Assembly (NCBI RefSeq): GCF_900172325.1
Contig: NZ_FWFR01000002.1
Location: 620,001-684,000, forward strand
Origin: Oceanibacterium hippocampi
GTDB lineage: Bacteria > Pseudomonadota > Alphaproteobacteria > Sneathiellales > Sneathiellaceae
Length of the DNA: 64,000 bases
Reading direction: 5' to 3'
How positions within the stretch are numbered: position 1 is the first letter of the stretch; each line of letters starts with the position of its first letter. Made by a program: the position numbers and the translations under genes. The notes under the pieces are model-generated. The model was given only the letters and a program-made list of their open reading frames with translations. It ran no database searches and was not told the DNA's origin. Shown one piece after another: positions 51,678 to 59,502 of the stretch.

Positions 51678-52643
51678 TCAGGATTGCTTCTCGGTGAGGA
51701 ACTTGCCGCTTGCCGTCGCCGGCCCCCTGCTCTGGCGCCGGGTCTCGCCGTCGAGGCCGCCGTCGACGGCCCATTCCGCGAACACGGTCGGGCCGGGCTC
51801 GAAGTCGCGCGGCTGCCAGTTCCCGGTCAGGTAATCCTCGTCGGCGTAATATTCGATCAAACCGCCGGCCGGGTTCCGGAAGTACCAGAAATAGGCGGAC
51901 GAGATCGGGTGCCGTCCCGGCCCGAGCTGGGTGTCCCAGCCCTTCCGCGACATCTGCAGGCCGCCACCGAAGACCTCGTGGATGTCGCGCACGGTGAAGG
52001 CGACATGGTTGAGGCCGCGATTGCCGGCCGGCGTCTGCAGGAGAAACAGGTCGTGATGGCCGCCTTCCGCCGCGCAGCGGAGAAAATGGCCGCGCCCGGG
52101 ATAACGGTCGGAGAGCTGGAACCCGAGGGCGGCGTAGAAGGCGGTCGTTTCCTCGAGCGTGTTGGTGAAGAAGACGACATGGCCGACCTCGATCGGGCTG
52201 GCGCGGTCGTACACCGGGCCGGGCGTGTCGATACGGGCGTTGTGGCCCCAGACGTTCGAGGGCGAGCCCTTGACCTCGACATCGCGCTTCCGGCTGACCC
52301 GGAGCGCGACGCCGCAGCCGTTCGGGTCAATCGCGTGCAGCGTGCCGTCCGGATCCTCGCGGAAGCCCGGCCGCGCGGCCAGGGTCGGACGGTAGCGCTG
52401 CAGATCGGCCGTCCCGGACACGCCCCAGACCACCTCGCGGAGCGTCGGCCCTTCCTCGAAGGCCGGCGGCAACGCCGGGTCGTCCGGCAGCCTGACCTGG
52501 ATCTCGCAGCCGTTCGCCGCCTCGAAATCGAGACCCGCCGCGTCCTCGGCCATCAGGGTCAGGCCCCAGTCGGCGAAGAAGGCGCGACAGGTCGCCAGAT
52601 CGGCGGCGCCGTAGGTAATCCGGTCTATACCGAGAATGCTCAT
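51678..52643 (-). CDS. Extradiol-type VOC dioxygenase
   Basis: A 321-residue two-domain VOC protein. The C-terminal domain carries the Fe(II) ligand set of type I extradiol dioxygenases: His155 (EVGHVVFF), His213 (GLNHVAFTV) and Glu264 (GGLIEYYAD). The N-terminal domain lacks a metal site, as usual. Such enzymes open catechol rings adjacent to a hydroxyl group. It lies between the oxygenase reductase gene (15 bases) and the ABC ATPase gene. Ring cleavage of a diol made by the Rieske enzyme is the natural reading, but the ring substrate is unknown. Confidence 0.88.
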   Translation of the reverse strand: MSILGIDRITYGAADLATCRAFFADWGLTLMAEDAAGLDFEAANGCEIQVRLPDDPALPPAFEEGPTLREVVWGVSGTADLQRYRPTLAARPGFREDPDGTLHAIDPNGCGVALRVSRKRDVEVKGSPSNVWGHNARIDTPGPVYDRASPIEVGHVVFFTNTLEETTAFYAALGFQLSDRYPGRGHFLRCAAEGGHHDLFLLQTPAGNRGLNHVAFTVRDIHEVFGGGLQMSRKGWDTQLGPGRHPISSAYFWYFRNPAGGLIEYYADEDYLTGNWQPRDFEPGPTVFAEWAVDGGLDGETRRQSRGPATASGKFLTEKQS

Positions 52644-52658
52644 CGAACGGTCTCCGGG

Positions 52659-53633
52659 TCAGATATCGAGAACCAGGCCGGAACCCTTGCAGCGCGAGAC
52701 GCAGACCATCATGGTCCGGTTCGACTGCTGCTCGGCCTTGGTGAGAACGGAATCCCGATGATCGGGAACACCGTCGAGGACACGGGTTTCGCAGGTTCCG
52801 CAGATCCCGTCCTCGCAGGAGGACGGTACGATCACGCCGGCATCGGCAAGCGCGCCGAGGATCGAACGCCCGGCCGGGACCTCGACGGTCAACCCCTTCC
52901 TGGCGAGCCGCACGGTGAAGGCGCTGTCCGCGCCCTCCGTCTCGATCGCCTTGGGCGTGAAATACTCGACATGGACGCGCTCGTCCGGAACCTCGGCGAC
53001 CGCCGCCTCGAAGGCCGCCATCATCGGCCCCGGGCCGCAGCAGTAGAAATGCGTGCCCGCCGGATGGCCGGCGACCGCCGCGGCGATGTCGAACGGCCCG
53101 CCCGCCTCGGCGTCGACATGCAGGCGCAGGTCGGCCCCCATCGCCTCGAGCTGATCGAGGAAAGCGGCGCGCTCGCGGCTTCGCACGGCATAGTGGAAGG
53201 TAAGGGGACGGCCGCGTTCGGTCAGGCGGCGGGCCATGCAGAGCATCGGCGTGATGCCGATGCCGCCGGCCAGCAGCACCACCTTCTCGGCGTCCTCGAC
53301 CAGCGGGAAATGGTTGAGCGGCGGCTCGACGTCGATGCGGTCGCCGACCCGGAGCTTGCCGTGCACGAAGCTGGAGCCGCCCCGGCTCGCCGCGTCGAGG
53401 CCGACGCCGACCACGTAGCGATCGCGGTTGGCCGGATCGCCGGCCAGCGAATAGCTTCGCACCAGGCCGTTCGGCAATCGCAGATCGACATGGGCGCCGG
53501 GTTCGTAGGATGGCAGTTCGTCACCGTCCGGCCGCCGCAGTTCGACGGAAAGGACGCCTTCCGCCTCCCACTGCATGCGCTGGATACGGAGGTTCAGGGG
53601 GCGGCGGTCGCCGCTGTCGGCGGCGGCGCTCAC
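52659..53633 (-). CDS. Rieske oxygenase reductase (phthalate-dioxygenase-reductase/VanB type)
   Basis: A 324-residue electron-transfer protein in one chain. The FMN domain includes LPNGLVRSYSLAGDPANRDRY. The NAD domain follows with VVLLAGGIGITPMLCMA and HFYCCGPGPMM. The C-terminal plant-type [2Fe-2S] ferredoxin domain carries PSSCEDGICGTCETRVLDG and the final Cys in MMVCVSRC. It takes electrons from NADH and passes them to the Rieske oxygenase two genes upstream. It overlaps the RidA gene by four bases. Confidence 0.93.
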   Translation of the reverse strand: MSAAADSGDRRPLNLRIQRMQWEAEGVLSVELRRPDGDELPSYEPGAHVDLRLPNGLVRSYSLAGDPANRDRYVVGVGLDAASRGGSSFVHGKLRVGDRIDVEPPLNHFPLVEDAEKVVLLAGGIGITPMLCMARRLTERGRPLTFHYAVRSRERAAFLDQLEAMGADLRLHVDAEAGGPFDIAAAVAGHPAGTHFYCCGPGPMMAAFEAAVAEVPDERVHVEYFTPKAIETEGADSAFTVRLARKGLTVEVPAGRSILGALADAGVIVPSSCEDGICGTCETRVLDGVPDHRDSVLTKAEQQSNRTMMVCVSRCKGSGLVLDI

Positions 53634-54052
53634 CGGTCCGCCCCTTCCGCCTGCAGGTCGACGTCCAGGTTGGCGAAGGCATCGACCTCGACGAGAAGAT
53701 CCGGAAAGACGAAGCCTGAGACCTCGACCAGCGTCGAACAGGGATAGACATCGCGGAAGGCGGCCTTCCGGGCGGCGTTCACTTCGTCCTTGCGGGCGAT
53801 GTCGGTGACATAGATGACCAGCCGGTAGATGTTGCCGTCACGGCCGCCGGCCGCGGCGAGCTGCGCCTTGATCTTGGCGAAGATCGCCGCCGTCTGCGCC
53901 GCCATGCTGTCACCGCCGGCCGCGTTGCCATCGGCAGTGCGCGCGGTCACGCCCGAGAACACGACCTCGCGGCCGATCAACAGGCAGTTCGACCAGGAGG
54001 CGCCGGGCGGTTCCGGGACCTCGGCCGCGACGATTTTCCGGAAAGCGGACAT
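53630..54052 (-). CDS. RidA/YjgF-family protein
   Basis: A 140-residue trimeric RidA-fold protein with LIGREVVFSGVTARTADGN near the start and VEVSGFVFPDLLVEVDAFANLD at the end. Canonical RidA deaminases carry an essential Arg in a PARS-like motif; here the position reads YPCSTLVEV, so that Arg is missing. It may deaminate a ring-cleavage product, as 2-aminomuconate deaminases of this family do, or act as a tautomerase or hydrolase. The start overlaps the Rieske gene stop (TGATG) and its stop overlaps the reductase gene, placing it firmly in the oxygenase module. Confidence 0.87.
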   Translation of the reverse strand: MSAFRKIVAAEVPEPPGASWSNCLLIGREVVFSGVTARTADGNAAGGDSMAAQTAAIFAKIKAQLAAAGGRDGNIYRLVIYVTDIARKDEVNAARKAAFRDVYPCSTLVEVSGFVFPDLLVEVDAFANLDVDLQAEGADR

Positions 54053-55125
54053 CAGGCCGCGCTCTGCCGGCCCATGCGGCGCGCCGCCTCGGCCTCGAGC
54101 TGCTCGGTCGCGAGATTACGCAGCCGACGGCGCAGCCGGACAAGCCCCATGTCGTGCTGATAGAGGAACTCGTTGGCGTTGGCGCCCTCGTCGAGGTCCT
54201 CCAGCAGGCCCCGGTCCTGCTCCAGCACGTGCCAGTGCCGCTCCTCGAGCCGGTTCTTGTACAGGAAGCGCCAGGTGTCGCGCTGCCAGCCCTGGACGTC
54301 GCGGACCCGCCAGTGGAAGATCGCCGCCTTGTTCGGGCCGATCGGCGTGTACATGCCGACGATGTGGAAATTGCCGCCCGGACCGCCGGTCTTCGGGTAG
54401 GGGATCTCCAGGCGCAGCCAGTGGATGCCGGTCTCGCCCCACTCGGTCCAGTCGAAATTGACGTTCCGCTGGCCTTCCTTCTCGAAGACGAAGCCATGAT
54501 CGGTATCACGGATGCGGAACTTCGCCGTGGTGTCGCCGAAGGACATCGAATGCGACTGCTTGTGCAGGAAGGTGCCGTGCATCGGGTCCATGACATTGTC
54601 ATAGACGAAGCGATAATCGCCGTTCCATTCCGCGTAGCAGAGGAAGGCGCTGTAGTTGTCGGATTCGAGCTGCTCCGGCATCGTGAAGGGTGCCGGATCG
54701 GTGTTCTGTTCCTGGTCGTCCGACACATAGGCGAAGATCGTGTCGTTGCGTTCGATCGCAGGGAACACGCGGACGCAGCGCGACCCTTCCAGCTTGCAGC
54801 CCGGGCTGCCGGGAACCGACACAGCAACGCCGTTCTCGTCGACCTGGACACCGTGATAGCCGCAGGCGATCCGGTCATCCATGACGATGCCGCGGGACAG
54901 CGGCGCGCCGCGATGCGGGCACAGATCCTCGAGGATCCGGACCGTGCCGTCACGACGCCGCCAGAGCACCATGCGATAACCGAGCCGGCGCAGCGAGATC
55001 GCCCGCTCGCCCACGAAGCTCGACGGGCAGATCGGCCACCAGAGATTGCGCAGGCCGACCGCCAGGCGCTGCTCGATCATCTCGTCGGTGGCGGCGTTGT
55101 CCAGATTGCCGTTGAAGTCCGTCAT
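54052..55125 (-). CDS. Rieske non-heme iron oxygenase, large subunit
   Basis: A 357-residue aromatic-ring oxygenase or O-demethylase. The Rieske cluster is bound by Cys69-His71 (CPHRG) and Cys88-His91 (CGYHG). The mononuclear iron site follows at Asp180, His183 and His188 (DPMHGTFLH). Its length and single-subunit form resemble vanillate demethylase or phthalate-type oxygenases rather than two-subunit dioxygenases. Electrons would come from the reductase two genes downstream. It is preceded after 40 bases by a tiny helix-turn-helix-like protein gene. Substrate unknown; a ring-hydroxylation or demethylation that opens the pathway is inferred. Confidence 0.93.
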   Translation of the reverse strand: MTDFNGNLDNAATDEMIEQRLAVGLRNLWWPICPSSFVGERAISLRRLGYRMVLWRRRDGTVRILEDLCPHRGAPLSRGIVMDDRIACGYHGVQVDENGVAVSVPGSPGCKLEGSRCVRVFPAIERNDTIFAYVSDDQEQNTDPAPFTMPEQLESDNYSAFLCYAEWNGDYRFVYDNVMDPMHGTFLHKQSHSMSFGDTTAKFRIRDTDHGFVFEKEGQRNVNFDWTEWGETGIHWLRLEIPYPKTGGPGGNFHIVGMYTPIGPNKAAIFHWRVRDVQGWQRDTWRFLYKNRLEERHWHVLEQDRGLLEDLDEGANANEFLYQHDMGLVRLRRRLRNLATEQLEAEAARRMGRQSAA

Positions 55126-55165
55126 CTCGCTCTCCCCGCTTTCGTCAGCGTTCGCGTCGCGCCGG

Positions 55166-55387
55166 TCAGGCGCCGAGCCGCTTCATTTCCGCGACATAAA
55201 GGCCAGCCGTCCAGGCGGCCCCGCCCGGTGCCGGCACACATTGCTCGTTGAGGCTCCGCACGAGCCCGTCCAGGCCGTCGACCCCGGCCGCGAAGGCCCG
55301 CTCGATCGCGTCGCCGAGAATGTTCTCGTAATCGGTCGGCGCCCTGTCGCGGGTCTGATGCACTTCGAGATACTGCTGATTGGTCAT
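55166..55387 (-). CDS. Small recombinase-like helix-turn-helix protein
   Basis: A 73-residue protein beginning MTNQQYLEVHQTRDRAPTD. Its C-terminal half, SLNEQCVPAPGGAAWTAG, resembles the short helical module of serine recombinases (NxxGxPTPxGxxWT), but there is no catalytic domain. I recall similar orphan proteins beside Rieske oxygenases, so it may be an accessory subunit or small regulator. Two adjacent ATGs (55390 and 55387) follow GGGGG; the second has better spacing and overlaps the stop of the preceding gene (TGATG). Confidence 0.72.
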   Translation of the reverse strand: MTNQQYLEVHQTRDRAPTDYENILGDAIERAFAAGVDGLDGLVRSLNEQCVPAPGGAAWTAGLYVAEMKRLGA

Positions 55388-55713
55388 CATTTTCCCCCGT
55401 TTCGCACCCGTTCCCGGATCATCTCGCGAACCGGAACGAAGTCGTATGTCGGAAAGATTTCGGTGCTGAAGACACCCCACGCGGACCGCTCAAGCTCGAC
55501 GTTGACCACGTTCAGCCGGGACGGCGGCAGGCGGAGGGTCACGATCTGGCCGAAGCCCATGGCCACGGTCCAGGAGACGATCTCGACGCCCTCGGGCGGG
55601 AAACGCTCCCACCAATCGGCCTCTTTCAGCCGGGTCTGGATGGCGTCGAGATTGTTGGACTGATCATGGCGCAGGAACACCGTCAGCAACATCGTCTCTT
55701 CGGCATCGGGCAT
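55387..55713 (-). CDS. Small protein of unknown function, first gene of the catabolic operon
   Basis: A 108-residue protein with no family that I can name. It has LLTVFLRHDQSNNLDAIQ, VEIVSWTVAMGFGQIVTLRLP and FVPVREMIRERVRNGGK, a pattern that suggests an alpha-beta barrel of the EthD or muconolactone-isomerase style. The GGGGGG ribosome binding site supports ATG 55713; a later ATG at 55692 is possible. It overlaps the next small gene. Being first in the operon and co-translated with the oxygenase genes suggests an accessory or isomerase role. Confidence 0.7.
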   Translation of the reverse strand: MPDAEETMLLTVFLRHDQSNNLDAIQTRLKEADWWERFPPEGVEIVSWTVAMGFGQIVTLRLPPSRLNVVNVELERSAWGVFSTEIFPTYDFVPVREMIRERVRNGGK

Positions 55714-55758
55714 CGGATGGTCCCCCCTTCGGGTCGGGCTATCTCGACCAGTGAATAT

Positions 55759-55774
55759 GTTTCATATATGAAAC
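55759..55774. promoter_or_regulatory. Perfect 16-bp palindrome, likely IclR operator
   Basis: GTTTCATATATGAAAC is a fully symmetric palindrome 46 bases before the first gene of the catabolic operon. Palindromes of TTTCA/TGAAA type fit IclR-family sites, and an IclR regulator is encoded in the same operon. The surrounding AT-rich sequence would also hold the promoter. Confidence 0.6.
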
Positions 55775-55941
55775 TCAATTTCACTATCGAAATAATATGA
55801 CTCGGCGATGGCCCTGTAAAGCGAAAAATCGCCAGAGCGGAATCGGCAGCGCGGCGCCGAAGAACGGCACCGCGCGGATATCCGGGAAGTAAAGGATGGC
55901 TTCAGGGGGCTTCGGAACCCTCACGGACCGGAACCAAGAAC

Positions 55942-55980
55942 CGCCCGACCGAACCGGTCATCACCGGATCGGTTCAGGCG
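55942..55980 (-). terminator. Hairpin after the small zinc-ribbon gene
   Basis: Arms ACCGAACCGGT and ACCGGATCGGT pair with one mismatch around a CATC loop, and CGCC/GGCG extend the stem outward. It begins 31 bases beyond the leftward stop at 56012. A few T follow on that strand (GTTCTTGGTTC), so it is a plausible terminator. Confidence 0.5.
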
Positions 55981-56011
55981 GATGATCGGTGCGGGCGCCG
56001 GTCGGCGTCGT

Positions 56012-56224
56012 TCAGACCCGTCGGCCGGCCGAGGTGAAGCTGTAGGGCGTGCCATTGCGCCAGGCGGTCGAACCCTTGCAACGGCCGCAGATCCGCTCTC
56101 CCGACCAGCTGCTCAGGAATTCCGACTTGCAGCGGAGACAATGGCGCGTCTTGCTCTCGTCCGCGTGCGACGGCTCGAACGCTGTGGCGAGGTCCGGCGA
56201 CTGCGCGATAGCTGATTTTGTCAC
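56012..56224 (-). CDS. Small CxxC...CxxC zinc-ribbon-like protein
   Basis: A 70-residue protein with four cysteines at 29, 32, 46 and 49, in HCLRCKSEFLSSW and RICGRCKGSTAWRNG. Short proteins with this pattern (CxxC-x3-F-x-S-x-W-x-GERIC-xx-CK) are common and unannotated in alphaproteobacteria, as I recall. The four Cys would bind one zinc. The start is GTG at 56224, preceded by AAAGG at nine bases. The gene stands alone; function unknown. A hairpin lies downstream. Confidence 0.72.
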   Translation of the reverse strand: MTKSAIAQSPDLATAFEPSHADESKTRHCLRCKSEFLSSWSGERICGRCKGSTAWRNGTPYSFTSAGRRV

Positions 56225-56424
56225 GTTGGTAAACCTTTCGCTTCCGTCCCTTCATCGGGAAAGAGGAACAGGGGACCGACGACCCGGCATGCCGGTACGG
56301 GCGCGCAAAAGTCGACGGCAATTCGAGGCCGCGACCCCGAACCCGTCGCGGCGATGCCACGGGACCGGGATCGCAGGCCCGTCACTGGATCGCGACCCGT
56401 TCAAGCGGGCCGCAGTGCCGAGAT

Positions 56425-56568
56425 TCAGCTCTTCGGTTTCGGCGCGGCCGTCTTGTCGACCGCTGCGGGAGCCTTTACCGCCGGCTTGTTGGCAGCTGCT
56501 GTAGCATCGGCGGCCGGCGCCGGTTTAGCGGCGCTGTCCTGGGTGACAGAGAATTTCTTGAAGGACAT
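56425..56568 (-). CDS. Small Lys/Ala/Pro-rich protein (47 residues)
   Basis: The frame begins MSFKKFSVTQDSAAKPAP and continues as an Ala/Lys/Pro-rich tail ending APKPKS. I recall short proteins opening MSFKKF or MSFKKY in other alphaproteobacteria, which suggests a real gene. The composition indicates disorder. The ATG lies at the border of an AT-rich island that could hold its promoter. There is no strong ribosome binding site (AGAAAG at some distance). It is too short for certainty. Confidence 0.5.
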   Translation of the reverse strand: MSFKKFSVTQDSAAKPAPAADATAAANKPAVKAPAAVDKTAAPKPKS

Positions 56569-56803
56569 GGAATTGGACTTTCTAATTGCCAAGGCCAAAT
56601 CGACCCTCAGTTTAATATGGGTAGAAACTCCGGAATTTCAAATACCCGCCACTCTTCTCCAATATTAACTTCTTGAACGTCTATTTTTAAATTCGAGAGC
56701 TTTTGAAGCGTTCGTTTTGTAAAATCTTTTTGGCAATAGACATCACTTTTCAGATTCAACTAGATAGAGATAGCATTTCATCGAATTCGACATCTACCGG
56801 GCG
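56569..56803. other. AT-rich island without a supported gene
   Basis: About 230 bases with base composition clearly richer in A+T than the rest of the window, with runs such as ATTTTTAAATT and TTTTGTAAAATCTTTTT. It lies between the 47-residue gene and the terminator of the aldehyde dehydrogenase operon. It may be a promoter region or a remnant of foreign DNA. No tRNA, integrase or repeat was seen. Confidence 0.45.
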
Positions 56804-56838
56804 AAAAAAGGCCACGCCTCCGAAGGAGGCCTCGGGCC
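56804..56838 (-). terminator. Rho-independent terminator of the aldehyde dehydrogenase operon
   Basis: Read leftward, a stem GCCTCC/GGAGGC closes a TTC loop, extended by pairing of outer GGCC arms, and is followed at once by six T. It begins 17 bases beyond the aldehyde dehydrogenase stop. It is the clearest intrinsic terminator in the window. Confidence 0.8.
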
Positions 56839-56854
56839 GCCTCTCCGGAACGCG

Positions 56855-58345
56855 TCAGATCCGCGCGGCGACACTCTTGGTGCGGCAATAGCTCAACAGG
56901 CCTTCGAGCCCCTTCTCGCGACCGAAGCCCGACTTCCGGTTGCCGCCGAAAGGCACCTCGATGCCCCCGGCGAAATACTCGTTGATGAAGACCTGTCCCG
57001 CGTCGACCCGATGGGCGAAACGATGCGCCCGGGAGAAGTCGCCGGTGTAGATGCCGGCGACCAGCGCGTACTGGCTGTCGTTGGCGAGCGCCAGGGCATG
57101 ATCGGCATCCTCGGCGACCTGCACGGTCAGGACCGGGCCGAAGATCTCCTCGCGCACCAGTTCGTCATCGGGTTCGCGGTTGTCGACGATGGTCGGCCGG
57201 TAGAACCAGCCCTTGCCGGTTTCCGGATCGGTGGTTGTCGCGCCGCCCGTGACGATCTCGGCGCCCCGGTCCCGGGCCCGATCGATGAATCCGGAAATCC
57301 GGGCAAGCTGTTCGGCCGAGTTGACCGGTCCGAGCGCCGGGTTGCGCAGCCCGTGGCCGATACTGAGCGCTTCCGCGCGGCGACAAAGCGTCTCGACGAA
57401 CGGCGCATGCAGCGAACGCTCGACGATCAGGCGCGAGCCGGCCGAGCAGATCTGCCCGGCATTCTCGAAGATCGCCCCCATGACCCCGTCGAGCGCCCGC
57501 TCGACATCGCAATCGCCGAGCACGACGACGGGCGACTTGCCGCCGAGCTCGAGCACCACCCGCGTCACGTGATCGGCGGCGGCCCGCATCACCTTCTGGC
57601 CGCTCGCGACCGAACCGGTGAAGGTGATGTGGTCGATGCCCGGATGGGCCGACAACGGCGCGCCGACCTCTATCCCGGTGCCGGTCACGACGTTGCAGAC
57701 GCCGTCGGGCAGGCCCGCCTGTCTGAGGATATCGGCCAGCATGAGCGCGGTGAACGGGGTCTGCTCGGCCGGCTTGGCGACGACCGTGCAACCGGCCGCC
57801 AGAGCCGGGGCGATGCCCCGCGCCGCGGTCGAGATCGGATAGTTCCAGGGAATGATCTGCGCGGTGACGCCGACCGGCTCGTGCAGGCTGTAGCCGAGAT
57901 ACGTCGGGCCGATCGGGAAGCTGTCGCCCTGCAACTTGTCGCAGGCCCCGGCATAATATTCGAAGGCCCGCGCGGCGCCGCCGACATCGCCCTCGGCCTC
58001 GGCCAGCGGCTTGCCGCTGTCGAGGCATTCGGCGACCGCGAGCCGGGCGGCATTCTGACGGATCAGGCCGGCGGCGCGCATCAGGATCCGCCCGCGCTCG
58101 GCCGCCGCCATGTCGCGCCAGGCCGTCTCGAAGGCCCGACGGGCCGACTGCACTGCGGCATCGACGTCGTCGGCGTCGCCCCGGGCGAAGTCGGCAAAGG
58201 GCTCTGCCCGTCCCGGATCCAGGCTCGCCATCGACCGGCCCGCGGCGCCGGCACGGAACGCCCCGTCGATGAAATGCCCGTTCGGCAGGCCGGGAAGTGT
58301 TCCACCGGACAAGGCGCGCGCGGCAAGCTCACGGCTGCTGTTCAT
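56855..58345 (-). CDS. Aldehyde dehydrogenase (with enolase-superfamily neighbour)
   Basis: A 496-residue ALDH with IIPWNYPISTAARGIAPALAAG, ITFTGSVASGQKVM, the general base in LELGGKSPVVVL and catalytic Cys in NAGQICSAGSRL, ending PFGGNRKSGFGREKGLEGL. The frame extends to 58543; ATG 58345, four bases after the enolase gene stop at 58350, gives standard length. With a sugar-acid-type dehydratase upstream it may oxidise a 2-oxo semialdehyde, for example in a hexarate or pentonate pathway. A betaine- or aminobutyraldehyde-type role is the alternative, given the MocR and polyamine-type importer next door. Confidence 0.9.
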   Translation of the reverse strand: MNSSRELAARALSGGTLPGLPNGHFIDGAFRAGAAGRSMASLDPGRAEPFADFARGDADDVDAAVQSARRAFETAWRDMAAAERGRILMRAAGLIRQNAARLAVAECLDSGKPLAEAEGDVGGAARAFEYYAGACDKLQGDSFPIGPTYLGYSLHEPVGVTAQIIPWNYPISTAARGIAPALAAGCTVVAKPAEQTPFTALMLADILRQAGLPDGVCNVVTGTGIEVGAPLSAHPGIDHITFTGSVASGQKVMRAAADHVTRVVLELGGKSPVVVLGDCDVERALDGVMGAIFENAGQICSAGSRLIVERSLHAPFVETLCRRAEALSIGHGLRNPALGPVNSAEQLARISGFIDRARDRGAEIVTGGATTTDPETGKGWFYRPTIVDNREPDDELVREEIFGPVLTVQVAEDADHALALANDSQYALVAGIYTGDFSRAHRFAHRVDAGQVFINEYFAGGIEVPFGGNRKSGFGREKGLEGLLSYCRTKSVAARI

Positions 58346-58349
58346 CGGT

Positions 58350-59456
58350 TCAATGTCCCTGTTCGCTGATGCGGTAGGCGGATCGGGCGAGCCATTCTGG
58401 ATCGACGTCGACGCCCCAGCCAGGGCGCGCGGTGACCGTGGCGCGGCCATTCTCGATCGCGTAGGGCGATTCCACGAAAAGCCCCTCCTGCCACGGGTAG
58501 TAATCTTCCCGCTCGATCGAGAATTCGAGATATTTCCCGGCATTCGGGATCGCGCGCAGCAAGTGCATGGTGAACAGCGTCACCATCGAGAGATTGGCGC
58601 TGTGCGGCGTGCAGGGCAGCCCGGCCTCGGCCGCCATCTTCGCGACGCGAAGCGTGCGCGTCAGGCCGCCGAGGTAGCAGACATCCGGCTGCACGATGTC
58701 GACCACCCGGCCGGCGATCATCCGCCGCCAGTCGACCAGCGAGCAATCCTGCTCGCCGCCGGCGACGTCGATGTCGAGGGTCTCGGTGACCTGCCGGGTC
58801 TGCTCGTATTCCCAGTAGGGGCACGGCTCCTCGAAATGCGAGATACCGTTGTCCTGCAGGATGCCGCCGACCTCGATCGCGCGCCCGGGCGAGAAGCCGG
58901 AATTGGCGTCGACCAGCAGCGCCACCGCGTCGCCCAGTTCGCGTCGCATGGTCGGCACGATCTCTTCCGTGCGGCCCGGCCATTCGTCGACATCATGGCC
59001 GCATTCCGCGCCGACCCGGAACTTGAAGGCGTCGAAACCGCAACGGTCGCGCAGGTCCTTCAGCCGCGCCGCCTCGTCCGCCGGGGTGATGTCGCGCTTC
59101 ATCGACGAGGCATAGGCGCGAAGCGTGCCCGGCGTACCGCCGATCAGCGCACAGACCGGCTTGCCCTCCAGCTTGCCGCGCAGATCCCAGAGTGCGGTAT
59201 CGAGCCCGCCGATCGCCCGGCGCAGGTAGGCACCGGGGAACTTGTGCTCGCGCTCAGGGATGAGGTCGACCAGGGCGTCGATATCGAGCGCGTCCCGGCC
59301 GAGCGCATACGGCGCGACCTGGCGGTGCACGACCTGCGCTGTGATGTCTGCGAAATAGGGCGCGACTTGACCCCAACCCTCGGCACCGTCATCCGTTCTG
59401 ACGCGGACGAAGCAGACGAACTCGTTCGTGAAGGTCTCGATACTGGCGATGATCAT
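58350..59456 (-). CDS. Enolase-superfamily enzyme, mandelate-racemase group
   Basis: A 368-residue enzyme. Metal ligands are Asp183 (LLVDANSG), Glu209 (FEEPCP) and Glu235 (AGGEQD), spaced 26 and 26 as in mandelate racemase. The Asp258-His285 catalytic dyad (IVQPDV, TPHSAN) keeps the family distances of 23 and 27. The other face has Lys145 and Arg147 (FKFR) instead of KxK. This set fits an acid-sugar dehydratase or a racemase. It is divergent from the MocR regulator and followed by an aldehyde dehydrogenase gene, which suggests a dehydratase-dehydrogenase pair. The substrate is not known. Confidence 0.9.
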   Translation of the reverse strand: MIIASIETFTNEFVCFVRVRTDDGAEGWGQVAPYFADITAQVVHRQVAPYALGRDALDIDALVDLIPEREHKFPGAYLRRAIGGLDTALWDLRGKLEGKPVCALIGGTPGTLRAYASSMKRDITPADEAARLKDLRDRCGFDAFKFRVGAECGHDVDEWPGRTEEIVPTMRRELGDAVALLVDANSGFSPGRAIEVGGILQDNGISHFEEPCPYWEYEQTRQVTETLDIDVAGGEQDCSLVDWRRMIAGRVVDIVQPDVCYLGGLTRTLRVAKMAAEAGLPCTPHSANLSMVTLFTMHLLRAIPNAGKYLEFSIEREDYYPWQEGLFVESPYAIENGRATVTARPGWGVDVDPEWLARSAYRISEQGH

Positions 59457-59502
59457 GGCGGTTCCGCGATATTCCCTAAAGGGCTGGCCCGATCCTCACG
59501 AT

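Larger units (their letters stand above)
55714..56011. other. Promoter region of the 17-gene operon and spacer
   Basis: About 300 bases without a gene. The first 100 are AT-rich and hold the perfect palindrome at 55759-55774. The rest is GC-rich with a strong hairpin at 55942-55980. No coding frame is supported. Confidence 0.5.

Noticed and set aside
56703-56891. 62-codon rightward frame in the AT-rich island
   Set aside because: No ribosome binding site or family pattern, and it runs through the terminator into the antisense of the aldehyde dehydrogenase gene.
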